Shown here piece after piece: positions 1-5,625 of a stretch of 6,884 bases of DNA (positions are counted from its first letter, which is position 1; every line of letters begins with the position of its first letter). A model generated the notes under the pieces. The model was not told the origin of the DNA. It saw nothing but the letters and a program-made list of their open reading frames with translations, and made no database searches. Both the position numbers and the translations under genes were made by a program. The DNA comes from Acidimicrobiia bacterium (GTDB lineage: Bacteria > Actinomycetota > Acidimicrobiia > Acidimicrobiales > Ilumatobacteraceae). The stretch is taken from positions 1 to 6,884 of the forward strand of contig RFOJ01000049.1 of NCBI GenBank assembly GCA_009926705.1. The letters run 5' to 3'.

Positions 1-167
1 GTGAAGTACGAGTAGACGCCCCACAACACGGTCGCCACCGAGCCAATCACCTGCCCGAGCGGCGCCAGACCTTCCACGGTGTTGCGTCTGTGAGCGCGCA
101 CCACTTGCGGCCAGATGAATGCCATTGAGAACAGCGTCGCGACGTATCCGGTAACGTCTGCGAGCAT
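1..167 (-). CDS. PQ-loop / SemiSWEET-type small membrane transporter, 5' part only
   Basis: Reading the minus strand from an ATG at 167 gives 55 codons that run off the left edge of the window. The protein begins MLADVTGYVATLFSMAFIWP and continues with QVVRAHRRNT and VEGLAPL. A first membrane helix spans about residues 4-20 and ends in the Pro-Gln pair (P20-Q21) that names PQ-loop proteins. A basic loop follows, then a second helix at about 36-55 ending LWGVYSYF. This is the pattern of SemiSWEET/MtN3-like proteins, three-helix half-transporters of about 90 residues that dimerise to move sugars or other small solutes across the cytoplasmic membrane. The start is firm because an in-frame TAG lies five codons upstream with no start codon between. 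A weak GGA ribosome site sits just ahead of the ATG. The substrate cannot be told, and the third helix lies outside the window. Confidence 0.8.
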   Translation of the reverse strand, partial: MLADVTGYVATLFSMAFIWPQVVRAHRRNTVEGLAPLGQVIGSVATVLWGVYSYF

Positions 168-229
168 CGAAATTCCACGCTAGTCGTCGTTGCTGAGATG
201 CTGGGCGGGATGGCCTCGCATTCCGCTCA

Positions 230-235
230 TATCGT
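230..235 (+). promoter_or_regulatory. Candidate -10 element for a leaderless methyltransferase transcript
   Basis: TATCGT fits the actinobacterial -10 pattern TANNNT. It ends six bases before the A of the ATG at 242, which is where transcription would start if the mRNA were leaderless. No Shine-Dalgarno sequence is visible ahead of that ATG, which supports the same reading. I see no convincing -35 box at the usual distance. A single hexamer of this kind occurs often by chance, so the call rests on its exact position. Confidence 0.35.
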
Positions 236-241
236 GAACAT

Positions 242-865
242 ATGTCGCGCATCACTTCGAGCGGTCAAAGTTGGGATGAGCGCTACGCCGAGGACGGTTT
301 TGCGTTCGGAACTGAGCCGAACGACTTCTTGCGTGACGTCGCCGATCGACTCCCGAAGGGTCGCACGCTCTGCCTCGGCGACGGCGAAGGCCGCAACGGC
401 GTGTTTCTTGCACAACTCGGCCATGACGTCGTGACCGTCGACCTGAGCCCAGTCGGTGTAGTGAAGGCGCGGCGACTCGCTTCCGACCGCGGCACTTCAA
501 TCGACGCTCGCGTCGCCGACCTCGAAACGTTCGAACTCGGGCTCAACTCGTGGGACTGCATCGTCTCGGTGTTCTGCCACTTGCCGCCTCCGCTGCGACA
601 TAAGGTGCACTCGTCAGTGCCGGCCGCGCTTCGTTCGCATGGATGTTTCGTGCTCGAGGCGTACCGCGCAGCGAACATCGGTCGAGGCGTGGGAGGCCCG
701 CAGAACCCCGAGATGACGGTCGAGCTCGAAGACATTCTCTCCGACATCGGGTCGTCGAACGGCATGACCATAGAAGTCGGCCGCGAAATCGAGCGCGACA
801 TCGTCGAGGGCAAGTACCACAACGGAACGAGCGCCACCACCCAGGTGCTCGCCAGAAAGTCCTGA
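242..865 (+). CDS. Class I SAM-dependent methyltransferase (TehB-like)
   Basis: This is a 207-residue cytoplasmic enzyme of the Rossmann-fold methyltransferase class. It starts with the WDERYA segment (11-16) and FGTEPNDFL (22-30), typical of the small TehB-like group. The SAM-binding motif I is LCLGDGEGRNGVFLAQLG (43-60). The acidic residue at the end of strand 2 is D67 in VTVDLSP, and VADLE (91-95) is the next SAM-contacting stretch. Strand 4 with its following loop is WDCIVSVFCHLPP (103-115). The length is normal for a stand-alone member and no extra domain is visible. The family methylates small molecules or, in TehB, tellurite and selenite; the substrate here cannot be deduced. It is the first gene of a three-gene run, diverges from the PQ-loop gene, and lacks a Shine-Dalgarno site. 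I am sure of the fold and unsure of the substrate. Confidence 0.88.
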   Translation: MSRITSSGQSWDERYAEDGFAFGTEPNDFLRDVADRLPKGRTLCLGDGEGRNGVFLAQLGHDVVTVDLSPVGVVKARRLASDRGTSIDARVADLETFELGLNSWDCIVSVFCHLPPPLRHKVHSSVPAALRSHGCFVLEAYRAANIGRGVGGPQNPEMTVELEDILSDIGSSNGMTIEVGREIERDIVEGKYHNGTSATTQVLARKS

Positions 866-871
866 GGAAGG
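864..871 (+). promoter_or_regulatory. Ribosome binding site that fixes the YceI-like start
   Basis: GAGGAAGG overlaps the last two bases of the methyltransferase TGA stop and lies five bases ahead of the GTG at 877. It is the strongest Shine-Dalgarno match in the window. It decides for the GTG start, although the reading frame stays open back to an ATG at 643 inside the methyltransferase gene. Its position across the upstream stop suggests translational coupling. Confidence 0.75.
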
Positions 872-876
872 TTCTC

Positions 877-1605
877 GTGTCGCGCGGTCTGCGCTACGCA
901 CTCGTTGCGATTTTTGTCGGTCTCGCGGTCTTCGTCGGTGGGCCGTGGGTCTACATCAACTTCGTTCGCGGCGACGCGCCTGAGAGTTTCGTCGACCAGG
1001 TCGCAACGACCGTGCCAGACGCCGCCGTCGCAAGCGACACCACCGTGTCGGCAGTCGACACGTCAGTCGCACCGTCGGAAACACTCAGTGACCCCACCGG
1101 CACCTGGAACATCTCGGCCCAGTCGCAAGTCGGTTACCGCGTCGACGAAGTGCTCTTCGGGCAGAGCGTCACCGCAGTCGGGCGCACGAATGCAGTCACC
1201 GGAACAATCGAAATTGCTGGCGGAAGCGTCGTTGCGGCAAAGTTTGAGGTCGACATGACCACGGTGACGAGCGACGAACCAAAACGAGACGCCCAGTTCG
1301 CGAGCCGAATCATGGATGTACTCAACTACCCCACCTCGACGTTCGTGCTCGACTCACCCATCGTCCTGCCTGCCGAGGCAACGAGCGCGTCCGTCTCGCA
1401 CGCGGCACGCGGCACACTCACCCTGCGCGGCACAAGCAAAGCCGTCAATCTCACGGTGGTGAGCAGCGTCCGCGACGGACGAATCGTGGTGGTCGGTGAG
1501 ATTCCCGTCGTATTTGAAGAATGGGGAATCCCCAACCCTTCGATTCCCGGTATCTCCACCGAAGACTCCGGCGTGCTCGAGTTCAATCTCGTCTTGGAGC
1601 GCTGA
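877..1605 (+). CDS. Membrane-anchored YceI-like family protein
   Basis: The 242-residue product has a short basic N-terminus (SRGLRY) and one membrane helix at about 8-28. A Thr/Ser/Val-rich linker (about 33-72) follows, then a YceI-like domain from about 75 to the end. The domain opens with GTWNISAQSQVGYRVDE. It has the typical middle stretch of the family around FEVDMTTVTSDEPKRDAQF (123-141), and then MDVLNYPTSTFV (146-157). The late GTLTLRGTSKAVNLTV (179-194) matches the conserved 'G.LTL.G.T..V.L.V' strand pair. YceI proteins are lipocalin-like barrels that bind isoprenoid or other long lipids. Here the barrel would sit outside the cytoplasmic membrane, held by the N-terminal helix, which has no clear cleavage site. 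Ligand and role are unknown. Translation starts at GTG because of the strong ribosome site at 864-871. It is the middle gene of the run. Confidence 0.87.
   Translation: MSRGLRYALVAIFVGLAVFVGGPWVYINFVRGDAPESFVDQVATTVPDAAVASDTTVSAVDTSVAPSETLSDPTGTWNISAQSQVGYRVDEVLFGQSVTAVGRTNAVTGTIEIAGGSVVAAKFEVDMTTVTSDEPKRDAQFASRIMDVLNYPTSTFVLDSPIVLPAEATSASVSHAARGTLTLRGTSKAVNLTVVSSVRDGRIVVVGEIPVVFEEWGIPNPSIPGISTEDSGVLEFNLVLER
1596..1599 (+). promoter_or_regulatory. Ribosome binding site for the coiled-coil gene
   Basis: GGAG lies inside the last codons of the YceI-like gene, nine bases before the ATG at 1609. With only three bases between the TGA stop (1603-1605) and that ATG, the downstream gene is probably translated by terminating or re-initiating ribosomes. 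Confidence 0.55.
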
Positions 1606-1608
1606 ACG

Positions 1609-3072
1609 ATGCTCACGGTCTACGGCGTCACGCTGATCTCCCCCAAGGCAAAAGATGACGCGCAGGAACGCACCATGCGCGAGACGGTTGGCCACTTGCT
1701 CGAGCCCTGGCTTGAGCGCACCTGGCCGCACGACAAGCGCACTAACTCCACGCAGGTGCTGATGCACAACAGTGTGACCGACAAGGTGTTCCGCTGCGAA
1801 ATCTCCGAACAGCACCCCAACGACGACGCACGACAGGTGACGCTTGTGTCGCTCTTTCCCTCGCGTCGCGGCGACTTGTGCGTCGACGTGCGCCGCGAGG
1901 TGCGCCCCACTGGGTCGCTCATCTTGCCGCGAACGCGCAGCGAACGTCCACCGGTCTCGCTCACGTCGCTGGTGTCAGAGGTGGCTCGCGAGCTTCGCGC
2001 ACGGGACGCCAACAATTTCATCTCGGGCAGCCCTAGTCGGGTGTCAACAGCTGACGAAGGTGCCGCAGTCGCCGCACTGTTTGATGCGCCGTCGCGACGG
2101 TTGCCCGTCGTCGTCGAGTGCACCAGCAAGAAGGGCACCAACACGACCACCACCGGTGAAACTGCCCGCGTGCTCACGGGTATCGCACACGTGTACCACC
2201 TCACGACTCCGGCGGCCGAGGAGGGCTTCAACACGTATTACGGAAAGCGGAAGGCGAGTTCGAGCTGGGTACTCGTCGCATGGCCGCGCGCTGGGCAGAC
2301 CGTCTCGCTGTCGGAATACCCGCAGAGCGACGATGAGCGGCTCGTCGACGAGTTGATCGCGGCTGCCGTCGGTGCGTTGCCGATTCTGCCGCGTCCCACC
2401 ACCAGACCGCAGGGCCCGCCGTCAGTGCCCATCCAGCAGGTCGTCGCCAACACGTCGTCCACCGAGGTGGGCAACCTGCGCCGAAAGAACCAAGAACTCG
2501 AGCAGCGCGTCGACGAACTGCAGTCCGACTACGACGACCTGCACGAAAACCTCACCATGACCGAGCACCTCAGCGCGAAGATTGCCGAAGAGCGCGACAG
2601 GTACCGCGACCAGCTCACCTCGTTCTTGCTGTTGCGTGACGATGCCAAGCAGTGGAACAACAGCGCACACGTGCTCGAGCTCGCAAAGAAGTCGTTCACA
2701 ATGCTCGACTTCCACCGCGACCTCGAGTCGAGGCTCGGCAACACGCAGTTTCCGCCGGCCACCAACCAGCGCATCTTCGGCAGCCTGCTCGAGCTCAACA
2801 ACCTCGCTGCCCGACTTCGCCGCGGTGACATTGAGCCGCACCTCTTTAATACGTATTGCTCTGAGAAGTTCAATTTCGCGCCCTCGGTGAGTGACAACGC
2901 CATCAACAAGTTCGGCAGCGACTACACCATCGTGTGGAACGATGCCCCCGTCCAACTCGGGCCACACATCCGCTGCAACGAGGCCCGCATCTACTTTTAC
3001 GTCGACTCAGGGCAACGGCGGGTGGTGATCGGCCACATCGGCGGCCATCTCCGCGATAAGACGAATCGCTAA
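1609..3072 (+). CDS. Unknown protein: beta-rich N-terminal region, central coiled coil, conserved-looking C-terminal motif
   Basis: I do not recognise a named family for this 487-residue protein. It has no signal peptide or membrane helix, so it should be cytoplasmic. Residues 1-125 look like a mixed domain (LLEPWLERTWP at 30-40; VTLVSLFPSRRGDLCVDVRRE at 77-97). Residues 165-226 form a second alpha/beta unit with LPVVVECTSKKG, then ARVLTGIAHVYHL (186-198) and SSWVLVAWP (218-226). A Pro-rich linker (258-275) leads to a heptad-like, Glu/Arg/Leu-rich coiled coil from about 284 to 336. A helical stretch (340-415) follows. The C-terminus (about 443-484) ends IYFYVDSGQRRVVIGHIG plus GHLRDKTN, two predicted beta strands and a turn that recall the last strands of RelE-like folds. 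From memory, the order 'LAGLAHV', 'VR.YWP', coiled coil and C-terminal 'IYF..D...IVIGHIG.HL' recurs in uncharacterised actinobacterial proteins. I could not check this. It is the last gene of the run. Confidence 0.8.
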   Translation: MLTVYGVTLISPKAKDDAQERTMRETVGHLLEPWLERTWPHDKRTNSTQVLMHNSVTDKVFRCEISEQHPNDDARQVTLVSLFPSRRGDLCVDVRREVRPTGSLILPRTRSERPPVSLTSLVSEVARELRARDANNFISGSPSRVSTADEGAAVAALFDAPSRRLPVVVECTSKKGTNTTTTGETARVLTGIAHVYHLTTPAAEEGFNTYYGKRKASSSWVLVAWPRAGQTVSLSEYPQSDDERLVDELIAAAVGALPILPRPTTRPQGPPSVPIQQVVANTSSTEVGNLRRKNQELEQRVDELQSDYDDLHENLTMTEHLSAKIAEERDRYRDQLTSFLLLRDDAKQWNNSAHVLELAKKSFTMLDFHRDLESRLGNTQFPPATNQRIFGSLLELNNLAARLRRGDIEPHLFNTYCSEKFNFAPSVSDNAINKFGSDYTIVWNDAPVQLGPHIRCNEARIYFYVDSGQRRVVIGHIGGHLRDKTNR

Positions 3073-3842
3073 CTGCGGCGCGTGAGCCGCCGCCACGCAC
3101 CTTGGGCGAGCGACGACGAGAGAAACGGCAACACGATTCGGTACACCGCGCCAGGCACGAGCACGGTCTTGCCGCGGCGCAGTGCTCGCATGGTCGCGTG
3201 CACAACCTGCTCCGAGGTGAGCCACATCCACGACGGAACCTTCCGCGCAAGATGATCGAGCCCGGCGCGACCGTGCAACTCGGTGCGGACGTAGCCCGGG
3301 CATACGGCAACCACACGGACTCCTTTGTGCCCGACTTCCATCGCGAGGCTTCGTGCGTATGCAGTGGCGTGCGACTTCGCAGCCGCATACGGCCCCGCTT
3401 TGCGCATTGGGGTGAACGACGCGATGGAGGAGACGATGACGACGTCTCCTCCGCCACGTTCAAGCATCCGCGGCACGATGATCTCGCAGAGTCGAACTAC
3501 CCCAGCAGACATGAGGTAGGCGATGCGATCGAGGGTGTCGCGATTCGTGGTGCCCACTGCTGCTGCATGCGTGACGCCTGCGTTCGCGACCAGCACATCA
3601 ACGTTGCCGCAACGTTCTCCGACTATCTCCACGCCGTCGCGACTGGAGAGATCCGCCACGATGATCTCAGCTTTCGCGCCAGTCCGACGAACGTCGGCAG
3701 CGACCCGCTCGAGTTGCTCGGAGTTGCGTGCCACCAAGACGACATCGCAACCTTGCGTCGCATACTGACGGGCGAACGCCTCACCGATGCCCGACGACGC
3801 CCCGGTCACAAGCACACGGCGACGAATCGACGGTTCAGCCAC
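3069..3842 (-). CDS. Classical short-chain dehydrogenase/reductase (SDR)
   Basis: From the GTG at 3842 this is a 257-residue NAD(P)-dependent oxidoreductase with a one-domain Rossmann fold. RRRVLVTGASSGIG gives the nucleotide-binding TGxxxGxG (13-20). VLVARN after strand 2, with its Arg, suggests NADP(H). ADLSS (63-67) and VANAG (85-89) are the next family motifs. The catalytic Ser and the YxxxK pair are S139, Y152 and K156 (VSSIAS, then GPYAAAKSHA). CPGYVRTE (181-188) is the usual PG motif after strand 6. The fourth member of the tetrad, Asn, is replaced by Met at about 111 (AYLMSAG). A longer form from the ATG at 3884 would add 14 residues. I prefer GTG because GAGG lies eight bases ahead of it and the protein then begins close to strand 1. 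The substrate is unknown. Its stop overlaps that of the unknown gene at 1609-3072. Confidence 0.88.
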   Translation of the reverse strand: MAEPSIRRRVLVTGASSGIGEAFARQYATQGCDVVLVARNSEQLERVAADVRRTGAKAEIIVADLSSRDGVEIVGERCGNVDVLVANAGVTHAAAVGTTNRDTLDRIAYLMSAGVVRLCEIIVPRMLERGGGDVVIVSSIASFTPMRKAGPYAAAKSHATAYARSLAMEVGHKGVRVVAVCPGYVRTELHGRAGLDHLARKVPSWMWLTSEQVVHATMRALRRGKTVLVPGAVYRIVLPFLSSSLAQGAWRRLTRRS

Positions 3843-3850
3843 GCTTTGAG

Positions 3851-3854
3851 CCTC
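3851..3854 (-). promoter_or_regulatory. Ribosome binding site that favours the GTG start of the SDR gene
   Basis: On the minus strand GAGG lies eight bases ahead of the GTG at 3842-3840. The upstream ATG at 3884-3882 has only a poorly placed GAAGG next to it, and it shares its bases with the plus-strand ATG of the neighbouring gene. Confidence 0.45.
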
Positions 3855-3870
3855 GCACACCTGACGATTT

Positions 3871-3874
3871 AGGG
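3871..3874 (+). promoter_or_regulatory. Ribosome binding site for the DUF885 gene
   Basis: AGGG lies eight bases ahead of the ATG at 3883. It also contains the G of an in-frame GTG at 3874, so the GTG cannot easily be the start while this site is used. That decides for ATG and removes three residues from the longest reading. Confidence 0.5.
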
Positions 3875-3882
3875 TGAACGTC

Positions 3883-5553
3883 ATGCCTTCACCAGTCTTT
3901 GAACTCTCCGACGCCTACATCGAACGTCTCGCCGCACTCGACCCCGGCTACGCGACCGCGCTCGGCATTGCTGGAAGCGACCACTTGATGACCGACTTCA
4001 GCCCGGCCGGGCACGAAGCGCGCGAGACGCTCAATCGTGCGACGCTCGCAAAACTCTCAACGCTCGACACCTCGAGCGCAGGTGACCGTCTCGCCGCGGG
4101 CGTGCTGCGTAACTCGCTCGAACTCTCGGAGCGCGAGTTCGCCGCGGGTGAGCACCTTCGCACCATTCGCGTGCTCGCCGGCGACGTCGACTACGCGCGA
4201 TCTGTCTTCGACCTGATGCCCACGGAGACTGCTGAGCACTGGCGCACCATCGCTGAACGCATGTCTCACGTTCCAGGAGCATTCAATGGCATGCGCGACT
4301 CATGGAACCTCGGCATGCAGCGAGGCGTCGTCGCGCCGCGCCGACAAGTGTTGGCGGTCGCAGACATGCTCGAGGGTTGGGCAGGCACCGCTTCGGCGCC
4401 CGGCTTCTTCACGACGCTCGCCGAACAAGGAGCCGCTGTGAACGGCGCACCAGTCGACGGTCTTCGCGCCGCTGCCCGCGAGGCAACGACAGCGCTCGCC
4501 GAGACGGCTGCGTTCTTGCGCACGACCTACGCGCCAGTCGCCGATCCGCGCAACGGAGTGGGCGAAGAACGTCATGCACTTGCCCGTCGCCGCTACTTGG
4601 GCATGGACATCGACGCCGACGACGCCTACACGTGGGGGCTCGAAGAGGTCCGCCGTCTCGACGCGGAGCTGCGTCGTTGTGCGGCAGAAATCAAACCAGG
4701 TGCATCGCTCGACGAAGTGCGCCACTATCTCGACAACGAATCGACCGAAGCCATTGAAGGCGAGGAAAACCTGCGTCAATGGCTGCAGAACCTGATGAAC
4801 GACGCGATGGAATTTCTCATCAGCAACAAGCACTTCGACATTCCCGTCGGAATCCGCAAGATCGACGCCAAGATCTCGCCGCCGGGAGGCGCTGCCGCGC
4901 AGTACTACATGGCGCCAAGCGAAGACCTCGCTCGTGCAGGCAGCACGTGGTATCCAGCGAACGGCCGCACGCGCTTCCCTCTGTGGAGCGAGCCGACCAC
5001 GGCGTACCACGAGGGCGTTCCGGGTCACCACTTGCAGATCGGCATGGCGATCGTCAATCGGGAGAAACTGTCGCGATTCCAACGCAACGAGTTCGTGAGC
5101 GGTCACGGCGAAGGCTGGGCTCTCTACGCCGAGCGCCTCATGGACGAGTTCGGTTTCCTCAATCGACCCGAGTACCGGCTCGGATTCCTCTATGCGCAGG
5201 CGTTCCGCGCGGCGCGCGTGGTGGTCGACATCGGTATGCACTGCGAAAAGAAGATTCCAAAAGATTGGGGATGGCACGCAGGCGAAACATGGAACCCCGA
5301 GCTCGCGCTCGAGTTTCTCTCGGCACGTTCGTCGAACGACGAGGCGTTCAACAAGTCAGAGATCGACCGCTACCTCGGTTGGCCGGCGCAAGCAATTTCG
5401 TACAAGATCGGTGAGCGGGTGTGGTTGCGCCTTCGCGACGAGGCGAAAGCCAAGCACGGTGCATCGTTTGATCTTCGTGCATGGCACACGTACGCGCTCG
5501 ACCTCGGCAACCTCGGCCTCGAGTTGTTCACACAGGAGATGGCCCGCTTCTAA
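3883..5553 (+). CDS. DUF885-family putative zinc metallohydrolase / peptidase-like protein
   Basis: The product has 556 residues, the usual length of a full DUF885 protein. The N-terminus carries the family's opening pattern LDPGYATALGIAGSDHLMTDFSP, starting at about residue 20. The signature is HEGVPGHHLQ at 376-385. In it H376, E377 and the H382/H383 pair are the likely metal-binding and catalytic residues of an HExxxxHH-type site. GHGEGWALYAERL (407-419) supplies E410 as a likely third ligand, as in gluzincin-like peptidases. There is no signal peptide or membrane helix, so it should be cytoplasmic. Members of this family are annotated from sequence as metallopeptidases, and the natural substrate is generally unknown. 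An in-frame GTG at 3874 is an alternative start. The gene diverges from the SDR gene and converges with the L,D-transpeptidase gene. It appears to be a single-gene unit, and all candidate metal ligands are present. Confidence 0.9.
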   Translation: MPSPVFELSDAYIERLAALDPGYATALGIAGSDHLMTDFSPAGHEARETLNRATLAKLSTLDTSSAGDRLAAGVLRNSLELSEREFAAGEHLRTIRVLAGDVDYARSVFDLMPTETAEHWRTIAERMSHVPGAFNGMRDSWNLGMQRGVVAPRRQVLAVADMLEGWAGTASAPGFFTTLAEQGAAVNGAPVDGLRAAAREATTALAETAAFLRTTYAPVADPRNGVGEERHALARRRYLGMDIDADDAYTWGLEEVRRLDAELRRCAAEIKPGASLDEVRHYLDNESTEAIEGEENLRQWLQNLMNDAMEFLISNKHFDIPVGIRKIDAKISPPGGAAAQYYMAPSEDLARAGSTWYPANGRTRFPLWSEPTTAYHEGVPGHHLQIGMAIVNREKLSRFQRNEFVSGHGEGWALYAERLMDEFGFLNRPEYRLGFLYAQAFRAARVVVDIGMHCEKKIPKDWGWHAGETWNPELALEFLSARSSNDEAFNKSEIDRYLGWPAQAISYKIGERVWLRLRDEAKAKHGASFDLRAWHTYALDLGNLGLELFTQEMARF

Positions 5554-5566
5554 GCGAAGTTGCACC

Positions 5567-5592
5567 TCGCGCAAATGTGACAGCTTGTGCGA
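5567..5592 (+). terminator. Candidate hairpin between convergent genes
   Basis: TCGCGCAA and TTGTGCGA can pair in eight base pairs, one of them G-U, around a ten-base loop, starting 14 bases after the stop of the DUF885 gene. No T-run follows, so this is not a standard intrinsic terminator. On the minus-strand transcript the G-U pair becomes a C-A mismatch, so the stem favours the plus-strand message. The remaining 72-base gap shows nothing else. Confidence 0.3.
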
Positions 5593-5625
5593 CGTCCCAA
5601 CTCGCAGCGGGAGGCTATGCGGCGA

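Noticed and set aside
283..840. Minus-strand open frame of 185 codons opposite the methyltransferase
   Set aside because: It is Ser/Arg/Pro-rich with no domain; the plus-strand frame holds the SAM-binding motifs.
643..876. Upstream extension of the YceI-like frame to an ATG at 643
   Set aside because: The extension lies inside the methyltransferase gene and is Arg-rich and low in complexity, as expected of an out-of-frame GC-rich reading. GAGGAAGG five bases ahead of the GTG at 877 and the membrane helix just after it fix the start.
2128..2166. Possible P-loop in the unknown protein (KKGTNTTTTGET)
   Set aside because: The Gly and Thr spacing does not give GxxxxGK[S/T], and no Walker B follows. 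The Thr run looks like a loop.
2848..2857. Perfect 10-base palindrome AATACGTATT as an operator
   Set aside because: Several 10-base palindromes are expected by chance in a window this long, and this one lies within a coding region far from any start.
3102..3872. Plus-strand open frame of 256 codons opposite the SDR gene
   Set aside because: The product is His/Arg-rich with no recognisable motif, while the minus strand encodes a complete SDR.
4300..5277. Long open frame on the minus strand (325 codons) opposite the DUF885 gene
   Set aside because: GC-rich third positions keep antisense frames open. The plus-strand frame has clear family motifs, and the minus reading shows no domain or ribosome site.
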